From assembly GCA_039029315.1 (NCBI GenBank), contig JBCCGK010000080.1, forward strand, positions 1-57,237: a stretch of 57,237 nucleotides of DNA. The letters run 5' to 3'. Positions 7,914-19,900 of the stretch are shown one piece after another. The notes beneath the pieces were generated by a model. The model was given only the letters and a program-made list of their open reading frames with translations. It was not told the DNA's origin and searched no databases. The stretch's first letter is position 1. Every line of letters starts with the position of its first letter. Source of the stretch: JBCCCJ01 sp039029315. GTDB lineage: Bacteria > Bacteroidota > Bacteroidia > J057. The translations under genes were made by a program, and so were the position numbers.

Positions 7914-10900
7914 ATGAGTGGCAAAACGCATCATCGATATTGGCTCCCACTATTGCTTACAATTGGCTTTTGGGTGGGCTTCCAGAATCCTAGCTTATTG
8001 GGACAAAACTCCAATTTTGTTGCCAACGTAACCTCAGGCTGTAGTCCGCTAACCGTTCAGTTTACGGATCTTTCCACAGGTCCCTTGCATAGCTGGTTTT
8101 GGGATTTTGGAAATGGAAACACGTCGCAATTTGACGATGTCATTGCCACTTACACCACCCCTGGCACCTACACAGTCTCTCTGACAGTTACGGACACGAT
8201 CAATGGATTGAGCAGCACCAAAACTGAGACAGCCTATATCACCGTATTTGCAGATCCAATCGCTGATTTTTCTGTCGATCAGACATCTGGCTGTGCCCCC
8301 CTGAACGTCAATTTCACAGACGCTTCTACGCCGGGAACGGGGACACTAAGCGATTGGCTCTGGGATTTTGGAGATGGAAATCTGGGCAATGGAGCTCCCA
8401 TGAATCATACCTATAACAGTGCTGGAGATTTCACCATAACCCTCGTACTGACAGATGATAATGGATGCTCAGACACCCGTATTTACAATGACTTGATCAG
8501 TGTCACCAATGTAGCCACTGTTGACTTTTCAGCCAGTCCTCGCACTGGTTGCTCAGCCCCCTTGACGATCAATTTCACTTCCACAGTTAGTCCGGCCGGG
8601 AGCTATACCTATCTCTGGGACTTTGGAGATGGAGGCAGTTCTACCGATCCCAATCCCACCTATGTATATGCCAATAATGGAGACTATACCGTCAGTCTGA
8701 CAGTCTCGGATGTCAATGGATGCCAAGAGCAGGTCCAGAAGGTCAATTATGTATTGATCAACCAACCCGTTGCTGATTTTCAGGCACTGAATCTGACGGC
8801 TTGTACGAATCAGCAGGTTCAATTTGAGAATTTGTCAAGTGGCGCGGACTCCTACCTTTGGAATTTTGGAGATGGCACCACTTCTACAGGAACCAATCCA
8901 ACGCATGCCTATACCTCAGCTGGAACCTATACTGTCTCTCTGACTGCGACCAATTCTGCGGGATGTAGTGATTTTGAGGGAAAATCCAACTACATCACGG
9001 TATATGTTGCACCTGCTCCGGCCTTTACCTCCACCACCAATATAGGCTGTAACAATCCTTTGTTTGTCTCCTTTACAGATCAGTCGATTGGCACGATCAC
9101 AGCCTGGGAATGGGATTTTGGCAATGGAAACATCTCATTTTCCCCCAATCCTACCACTACCTATACCAATCCGGGAAGCTACGCAGTCTCTTTGACAGTC
9201 ACCACCAATGACGGATGTCAGTCTACGGAGAGCATTCCAAATTATGTGTTGTTGGCGCCGCCAGATGCTGAATTCATTGTAGGAAATGCCACTGGATGTG
9301 TGCCTCTCACCACCAATTTTATTGATATCAGTAGTTCAGCGGCAGATCCAATCGTCAGTTGGGTGTGGAATTTTGGCGATGGCAATGTCTCGAACCAGCA
9401 GCATCCTTCTCATACCTACACAGCGGCAGGTCAATATACCGTCACCTTAACAGTTACCACCCAATCAGGATGCCAGAATACGGAGATTTATCAATTTGTA
9501 GAGGCTGGCACACGCCCCACAGTGGATTTCTCGGCAAATCCGCTTGTGGTGTGTGTGGATGAACCCCTGAGCTTCAACGACCTCACCACTGGCGGTGCCA
9601 CCAATTGGTTATGGACCTTTGGAGATGGTGGGGGGTCTTCTCAACAAAACCCTAGCCATACCTATGCAGATACGGGGCTGTACTCTGTGGAACTCGTTGT
9701 GAGTTATTTGGGCTGTCTAGATTCTCTTACCAAAACAGATTACATTCAAGTTGTCGGTCCCGTTGCGGGATTTACACAATCACCAGCAGCAGGATGTAAT
9801 CCACCTGTAGATGTAGCCTTTTTTGATCAATCGCATTCTGGCACCTCCTGGTATTGGGACTTTGGAGACGGATCATCAGATAGTATCCAAAATCCATTTC
9901 ACACCTATACAACTGTTGGCACATATACTGTTGAGCTTACCCTCACCGACAGTGTAACGGGTTGTGTCAGTCAAGCGGCTTCCACTGTTGATGTGACCAA
10001 TCCTTTGGCATCATTTTCCGTAGATGTCCGTTTTGGTTGTGCGCCTCTGGATGTAACATTTACGAATCAAGCTCAAAACAGCACTGCCTTCTTCTGGGAC
10101 TTTGGAGATGGAAATACATCAACCGCAGCTAATCCGACACATATGTATCTGGAACCTGGGGACTATGATGTAATGTTCATTGCTTCGGATGGGATTTGCG
10201 CTGACACGCTCATCCAATCACCATTGGTAAGTGTAGCAGGCCCTGCGGTCAACTTTGGGTCCGATACGGCATCGGGATGTGCTCCCTTGACGGTGAGGTT
10301 CAGCGACAGTACCACTGCCTATTCAGGAACTACGCTGACAAACTGGATCTGGGATTTTGGAGATGGCAACTCAGGCTTTGGGGCGAATCCTGTGCATACC
10401 TATAGTACGGCAGGCACCTATGATGTTTCCCTGATCGTGCTGGACTCTCAAGGGTGTCTAGATACCTTGACAAAGGTTGCTTACATCACCCCTACCTATC
10501 CTACTGCCGCTTTCACCACAACCGACACCCTGGCTTGCCCGGGATCTTTGGTTCAGTTTGTGAATCAATCCGTTGGAACAGGATTGAGTCATATGTGGGA
10601 TTTTGGGGATGGATCGACTTCCTCAGCTATCAATCCTACCCATTTGTTTCCAGCCAATGGAAGCTATACCATTAGCCTGACTACCACAGATCTCAACGGA
10701 TGTGTGGATACAGAAATCAAATTGAGTTTTGTCTCTATTGGCCAACCGACGGCCAGCTTTGTGGCAGACACGACTACCGCTACATGTCCGCCACTGGCAG
10801 TAGGGTTCACAGATCAATCCAGTCCGGATGTCGTCTCCTGGTTGTGGGATTTTGGAGATGGGAGCACTTCCACTCTTGCTAACCCCTCAAAAATATATGC

Positions 10901-13900
10901 TGTCGCTGGGGTGTATGATGTTCAATTGGTGGTCACCAACTATGTAGGGTGTCAAGATACCTTGAGAATGGACAACCTTATCGATATCTCTGGTCCTACA
11001 GGTTCCTTTAGTTTTAGTCCGACGGTGGGATGTCAGCCTCTCACAGTATTTTTTACGGCGAACAGTCCTGACCCATTGTGGATCTACGAATGGGATTTTG
11101 GAGATGGTGTAGGAGGATTGGGTACCTCTGTCAACCATACATATACCGTAGATACCACGGCTGTTCCAATCATGTTGGTTACAGATCAATTTGGCTGCAA
11201 GGTCCCTATCTCCTCCCCCAATGACATCACCATTCAGCCTTTGCCGGATGTCTCTTTCACAGTCGACTATACAGAAATATGTTTGGGGCAGATTGCCAAT
11301 TTCACCAATACTACCACTTCAGAACGACCTGTGGTTCAATATACCTGGGACTTTGGAGATGGGAGCAGTTCGTCCAGCAACAATCCTACACATATTTACC
11401 CTGATACAGGAACATATGTGGTCACCCTTCTGGCAGAAACACTTGATGGTTGTACAGATGTTGCGTCCACTCCAATTGTCATCACCGTTACCAATCCACC
11501 TTCTGCGGCATTTAGCATCACTCCTCTAGAGGATTGTATGCCTGCACCGATAACTTTTACAGATGGTTCGAGTGGAGATTTTCCGATCACGGATTGGAGT
11601 TGGGACTTTGGAGATGGCACCTCTGACAATGGATCAGCCATTCCCCCTCATATTTACACCAATGATGGCGTATATGCTGCAAGTCTGACAGTTACGGACA
11701 ATCGTGGCTGTACAGGGAGTATTTCCCGAAACATCACAATTCATCCATTGCCTCCTGTAGATTTCGATGCCTTTCAATTTGGCTGTGCGCCGATTACTGT
11801 GAGTTTCACAGATGAGACCTTGGGTATCTCTCCCAATGTCAGCTGGTTATGGGATTTTGGAGATGGGACAACATCTACTCAGGAAGATCCCATTCATTTT
11901 TTCTCTACAGATGGAACCTATACAGTAAGTCTTACCGTCACCGATGCCAATGGATGTGTCAACACAATCACCAAGACAGACTTCATCCAATTGTCTCATC
12001 CTGCAGCCAATTTCATCAGCAACGCAGGAATCAGTTGTCCCCCACAAACGGTTCAGTTCACCGATTTATCAATTCCGGATACAACGATGAGTTGGAGCTG
12101 GGATTTTGGAGATGGTAGTCCTGTTTCGGGCCAGCAACATCCTCTTCATACCTATTATTCTTCGGATACCTTTGATGTCAGACTGATTGTTACCAATATT
12201 TTTGGGTGTGCAGATACCTTAAACAGGCCACAGCACGTCATCACGCATGAACCCCCCAATGCAAGATTCACTGTTTCAGATTCCTCTGTCTGTGCCCCAG
12301 CCAATATTATTTTTGATGGTTCGACCAGCACAGATGCAGGGGGAGGGTCTGCCTCCACCTATTTATGGGATTTTGGGTTAGGAAGCGGGAGCAGTTTGGC
12401 ATCAGCTAGTTTCCTCTATACCACTCCCGGCAGCTATACAGTTAGTCTGGTAGCAGGAGATGCCAATGGATGTCTGGATACCGCCTATAAAACGCTCACC
12501 ATTCATCCGAATCCTGTAGCTGATTTCTTTGCAGATGATACAGTTGGCTGCTCGATTGCTTCTATTCAGTTCAGGGATGCCAGTAGTGGGACCAATGCAC
12601 CCGTATCCTGGCAATGGACGTTTGGAGATGGCAATTCAAGTGGAGCACAGAATCCGGTCAACACCTATTTTGCTGATGGCACATATGATGTTTCCATCCT
12701 AGTTACCGATGTGAATGGGTGTCAGGATTCTCTGAGCAGGACAAATTATATTGTCCTGGATCATCCTACGGCAGCATTTAGTAGTAATCAATCCCATACC
12801 TGCATTGGATCTGTGGTCAATTTTACCGATCAATCCAGTGGGAACTTCTCTGCTGTCTCATGGCAATGGACTTTTGGGGATGGGACCACAGCTAGTACCT
12901 TACAGAATCCGTCGCATTCCTATAGTGCAGCGGGAACCTATGATGTTACATTGATCATTACAGATGCCCTTGGTTGTAGTGATACCCTGATTCAACCGAC
13001 GCTTGTTGAGGTCTATACCGATCCCATCTCTGATTTCGCATTTGCTCCCCAGCAAGGGTGCTCGCCATTGAACGTCAGTTTTAGTGAGACTGCAACGGAT
13101 GGTTCTGCGCCAATCGTGGCATACGCCTGGGATTTTGGAGATGGGGGAAGCTCAGTGATTGCGAATCCTTCTTATGTGTATTCCGCAGCTGGCACCTATA
13201 CCATTACCCTTGAAGCCATTGACCAAAACGGTTGTCGGGATTCTATCCAAAAACAAGTAAATGTGCTTGAGATTCCCACCATTGATTTCATTGCAGACCA
13301 GACCCGAGGATGTGCGGTTGCAAATATTCAATTCAGTGATCTCAGCACAAGTGCTAATACCAAAGTAGCCTGGTTGTGGGACTTTGGAGATGGAACAACT
13401 TCCAGTCTTCCCAATCCTTTGCATGCCTATACTTCAGATGGCACATATACAGTAAGTTTGCGTGTTACGGATGTCAACGGCTGTGTCGATTCATTGACCA
13501 AGGCCAACTATATTCGGCTTAGTCATCCTGTAGCAGAATTCACCTTTGATCAGGCCATTGTTTGTCCCAATGAACCTATCGGTGTGAGCTTTTCAGATGC
13601 CTCTACCGGAGATACTACCCTGCAAAACTGGCTATGGGATTTCGGAGATGGGACCACTTCCACCTCAACCAATCCCAATCATTCCTATATCAATCCTGGC
13701 AATTACTCCATTAGCCTGGAAGTGATAGATGTGTTGGGGTGTCGGGATACAATTCTGAAACCTACAGCTATTCAGGTACGCACTGCTCCAACTCCTCTTT
13801 TTGCCCAATCAGATACCAATAATTGTACTCCCCTGAACATCACTTTCACGGATGTGTCAACGCCTGGGGATGCTGCTATTGGTTCCTGGCATTGGGATTT

Positions 13901-16900
13901 TGGGAATGGAGATTCTTCCCTTCTCCAACATCCTGCCTATACCTGGACCACAGCAGGAAGCTATACCGTTACGCTGACAACAACAGACCTGAATGGATGT
14001 CAGGCCAGTCTGAGTTCCAACATACAAGCTTATGAATTGCCAGTTGCATCCTTTTTCACGGCCGACACGGTGGGATGCGCGCCAGATACAGCATTCTTTA
14101 TTGACCAGTCCAGTAGTCCTAACAATATCGTCGGTTGGAGCTGGGACTTTGGCGATGGGAACAGTTCCTCCCTGGCGAATCCCGCTCATGTCTATGCTTC
14201 GGATGGAAGTTATACTGTTTCTCTCACCATAACGGATCAATTCGGGTGCTCTCATACCTTGAGCAGGAACAATTATGTACGCCTCACTCACCCAACTGCA
14301 GATTTTACTTTCAGTAATTCTTTGGCATGTGAAGGGACAAGTGTTCAATTCAGTGATGCCTCTATTCCTGACCATCCGTTGATTGCCTGGCTATGGGACT
14401 TTGGAGATGGGAATACCTCTACTGCTCAACATCCGACTCATCTGTACAGTACCCCTGGCATATATTCAGTCAATTTGACCATTACAAATATGTTTGGCTG
14501 TACGGATAACAAAACTTCTACGACTACGATCACAGTCCTACAAGCTGGAAATGCCCAGATGCTTCCGGGAGACACCGCTGATTGCGTCCCATTTGTGATC
14601 GATTTTGAGAGTGTATCCACGGCTGGAGATGCTGGTTTGATTGCATGGGAATGGTCCTATGGAGATGGTCATTCAGATATTGGCGCAAATCCGGTAGCTC
14701 ATACTTTCACAGATTCTGGCACCTATGTAGTCAGATTGATTGTAACGGATGCCAATAATTGCAAGGATACCACTACACAAACAGTAGAAGTATATCCTCT
14801 TCCTATCACAGATTTTTTTGCGACCCAAACCATTTTCTGTCCCAATGAGCTGGTTCAGTTTGTAGAACAGAGTACGGGGCTTTCTCCTATCACCAGTTGG
14901 AATTGGGACTTTGGAGATGGAAGTACCTCTGCCATACAGGCACCCGCTCATGTATATGGAAGCAATGGACAATATGATGTTCAGTTGGTAATAGAAGATG
15001 CAAATGGATGCCGAGACAGCTTGTTACGCAGCCAATACATTGAGATTACGACTCCGCAAGCTGGATTCAGTAGTGATGTGGTTGCCCTGTGTCCCGGAGA
15101 TTTGGTACAATTCACAGATACTTCCGTACCGGATACAACTCTTAGCACCTGGCAATGGGATTTTGGGGATGGAAGTACATCCCCCTTACAAAATCCAACT
15201 CATATCTACACCAATAGTGGACAATTCACTGTCAGGCTGATCATTACCAATGTTCTGGGATGTACGGATACCCTTATTCAGACAAACCTCATTGACGTAG
15301 CCACAAGACCCACTACTCAATTTAGTGTTTCTCAGGCGAGTGGATGTATTCCTCTTTCCCTACAATTCACCAATACGAGTCTTGCCTCAACATGGCCAAT
15401 TGCAACCTATAGCTGGGACTTTGGCAATGGACAGCAATCGAACCAGCAAAATCCAGCTGTCGATTATGATATTGCGGGAACCTATTCCGTTCAATTGATT
15501 GCCACTGACCAAAATGGATGTACAGATACCGCAGACACAGTGGTTACTGTCCATCCATTGCCCCAGGTAAGTTTCATTGCGCTTGATAGCATGGGATGTG
15601 CTCCTCAATCAGTGAATTTCATCCCACAGAGTTCTGGTGGCATGGCTCCGGTTACTTCATATAGGTGGTTCTTCGGAGATGGCGATAGTTCCACTGTGCA
15701 GTTCGCTACTCATACTTATGTTACAGATGGAATATTTGATGTCCAGCTGATTGTGGAAGATGCCAATGGATGTGTTGACACTGTATCAAAACCTCAATAT
15801 ATTCAGTTGAATCATCCAACAGCAGAATTTGTGGTCAGTCAAACGCAGGCATGTCCGGGAACAATTGTCAATTTCACAGATGTTTCTTCCGGTGATACCA
15901 CGATCAATGATTGGCTTTGGGACTTTGGGGATGGGACAAGTGGGACAGGCGCAACGGTTTCTCATCTCTATACAACAGCAGGCACTTTTGATATCCGACT
16001 GATTATCTCAGATGTCTTTGGCTGCTCAGACACCATGCTCAAACCCAATCTGATAGAAATTTTCGCACCACCAAGTGCACAGTTCACGCCTTCTGACTCT
16101 CAGGGTTGCGCTCCACTGGCCATTACCTTCTCCGACAATTCAGTTGGCCATTCATCTGCCATTGTGAGCTGGCTCTGGGATCTGGGAAATGGGGGAATTT
16201 CTTCCGTCCAACATCCCTCTGTTTTCTATTCTTATCCCGGCACATATACTGTGCAACTGACCACAACTGACCTCAACGGTTGTGTAGATTCGAGTTCTCG
16301 ATCTATTGAGGTCTTCGAACGCCCGCTTGCAAACTTCTTCTCAACAGATTCTCTTGGCTGTGAGGAATTTGTCCGCTTTTTTGATCTATCCAGCAGCCCA
16401 CACACCATCACAGGCTGGTTGTGGGATTTTGGAGATGGCACAACAAGTACAGCACAAAATCCCGTTCACAGTTATGGAGGATCAGGTGTCTATACTGTCA
16501 GTATGATCGCATTTGACCAATGGGGGTGTAGCGATACATTAACCAAAGTCAACTATATCAACCTCACTCGACCTACTGCGGCCTTCGGCCAGGATCTGGA
16601 TGTCGTATGTCCGGAGACGCCTGTACAGTTTTTGGATTTTTCTATTCCTGATCATCCATTGGTTGGTTGGTTATGGGACTTTGGAGATGGGACGACTTCT
16701 ACCCTACAAAATCCAATTCATACCTATCTGACTGCAGGAACCTATACCGTTTCCCTTACCGTAACCAATGCTTTCGGTTGTACCGATTCTGAGATTGGCA
16801 TTATTGAGGTGTTGTTTCCGCCAACTGCTCGCTTTGCGCCCTTACCTTCTGAAGGCTGTGCGCCCCTGGAGGTGCAGTACGATGAGCTTTCTGAAGAATC

Positions 16901-19900
16901 CACCTCCCCCCTCATTGCCTGGCAATGGAACTTTGGGACTGGGGCCAGCTCTACTCTGCAAGAACCTTCTTATACCTTTCAGAATGCTGGCACCTATCTC
17001 ACGACTTTGAGAGTCAAAGATGGGAATGGATGTTTTCATGACACATCCATGACCATTACAGTTCATCCAGAGCCAATTGCCGCTTTTACAGCCCTCCCAC
17101 GTATTGGATGCGCGCCTCAACAGCTAGACTTTGTGAGCCAATCCCAAAGTCTGAGTCCGAATACCATCGCAAATTATTTCTGGGACTTTGGCGATGGATT
17201 CACAAGCATGGGAAGTTCTGTCTCACATACCTATGTGTCAGATGGCAGCTATGATGTCCAATTGGTCGTCTCTGATGTCAATGGGTGTGTCGATACCTTG
17301 ATGAAATCTGCATATGTTCAACTCAGCAGGCCACAGACCGACTTTAGTTGGACACCCAATATTTCTTGTCCGGGAATTGATGTGCAGTTTACTGACACCT
17401 CCGTCCCAGATACAACATTGATTGCCTGGTTGTGGGATTTTGGGGATGGCATGACCTCTACACAACAACATCCTGTCCATGCTTATTCCAGTAGTGGAAC
17501 TTATACGGTAAGCCTCACTGTAACGAATATTCTGGGATGTAGTGAGACTGAGACCAAATCGAGTATCCTGACCATAGGAGTTCCGCCTATTGCAGCTTTC
17601 AGTCCGGGAGACACAGCTTTCTGTGTTCCAGCCAATATTCAGTTTTTGGAAAATATTACGATTGGGAATGCAAACATCGCTTCATACAGCTGGGATTTTG
17701 GCGATGGTTCAAGCTCCAGCCAACCCAATCCAGGACATATCTTTTCTACTGCAGGTGTCTTTCCTGTTCAACTTCAAGTCCTGGATGACAATGGCTGTTC
17801 TGATGTTGCCACACATACAATAACGGTTAGACCACACCCCATTCCTGATTTTTCTGCCAGTGATAGTTTCGGATGCGCTCCCATGAGCATTAGCTTTCTG
17901 AATCAGACAAGTGGTTCTGCGCCGATAGCCAGTTATTTATGGGAAATGGGGGATGGTACGTCCTACAACACAGCCATTGTATCTCATACCTATCTTGTCG
18001 ACGGACGCTATGATGTCAGTCTGACATTGACAGATATCCACGGATGCAGTGATACCAGAATCAAGCCATCGTATATCCAATTGCAGCACCCACAGGCAGA
18101 CTTTGCCATGAGCCAGGCTGAAACTTGTCCGGGAATCGCTGTGCAATTTATCGATACTTCCATCCCGGATACGACCATCAGCAATTGGTTGTGGGATTTT
18201 GGAGATGGGACACATTCAACCCTTGCCTCTCCCTCTCATGTCTATACAAGCAGTGGGACCTATACAGTATCCCTGACCATCACCAACATTTTTGGGTGTC
18301 AGGACACCCGAACACAGACCAATGTGATTCAGGTACTCAGCTCCCCCTCTGCACAGTTCAGTCCATCGGATCTTGCAGGCTGTGCTCCTCTGACTGTGAA
18401 TTTCAGCAATACGTCTACTCCAGGCAGCTATCCATTGAGTAGTTGGTCATGGGACTTTGGCAATGGACAAAGCTCAAGCTTTACCAATGCCGTTCAGACA
18501 TTTGTCACGCCTGGGGGATATGCGGTCCAACTTATTGCGACAGATGATTTTGGTTGTCAGGATACGATCTCACACACCATCACTGTGTACCATTCTCCTG
18601 ATGCACAGTTCATGGCCAGCGACTCTATCAGTTGTGCACCGATAGGGCTACAGTTTTTGGATCAATCCACCCAAGGCGATGCACCCATCAATTCCTGGTC
18701 ATGGGAGTTCGGAGATGGCAGTGGTTCCAACCAACAATTTGTCAATCATACTTATGCCGCTGATGGTGTATATGATGTAAAACTGACTGTTACAGATGCG
18801 AATGGATGTCAGGATTCTCTCCATAAGAATCAGTATATCAGGCTCTCTCATCCGGTTGCAGATTTCAGCATGACAAATAATCAGGTTTGCCCAGGCACTT
18901 TTCTTAGTTTTCTGGACACTTCTACTCCGGATACGACTCTTACCAACTGGCTCTGGGATTTTGGGGACGGGCAAAGCTCGACACTCCAACACCCAACGCA
19001 TATGTATAGCACTGGCGGCAATTATACAGTCAGCCTGACCATAACCAATGTCCTGGGCTGCTCACATACGGTCAATAAGACCAGTGTTGTGGATATCCTC
19101 CCGGCTCCCGTTGCCACCTTTACCCCAACAGTCCTTCGGGATTGTCATCCATTCAATGCAGGATTTACAGACCACTCAGTTGGAACCTCTTCTCCTATAG
19201 TAGACTGGCTATGGACCTTTGGTGATGGCGATTCTTCGACAGCACAAAATCCTGTACATCTCTATGGTCAATCGGGCACATATACCGTAAGCCTGACCAT
19301 AACTGACAACAATGGATGTCAGGCAAGCAGCAGCCTGGATGTAGAATCACTTCCCTTACCTTCAGCTGCTTTTATGTCTGTGGATACTCTGGGCTGTGCA
19401 CCTCATACGGCACAGTTTAGTGATCTATCTACAGGTGCTTATCCTATCTCAAGTTGGAATTGGACCTTCGGGAATGGAGGAACATCTTCCGCACAGTTTC
19501 CGACAACAGTCTATCCAGATGATGGTTTATTTGATGTCTCGCTGGAAATCACTGATATCAATGGCTGTCAGGACACCCTAAGCCGTCCCGAATATATTCG
19601 CCTCAGCAATCCTCAAGCAAACTTCGATCTGGATATGCCGCTAGGATGTCCAGGCATGGAGGTCCACTTTACGGATATCTCTATCCCCGATACGACCCTC
19701 ATCAGTTGGAATTGGGACTTTGGAGATGGAAACAGTTCAACGGTTCAGCATCCAAGTCATGTGTATCTCAATCCAGGTCAATATACTGTCGGACTTACCA
19801 TCACCAATGTCAAGGGCTGTAGCAAGACTGCATCAAAGGTAAATGCAGTTTCGGTTTCCACCCTCCCAATTGCTGATATTGGCGCAGATGCGACAATCGG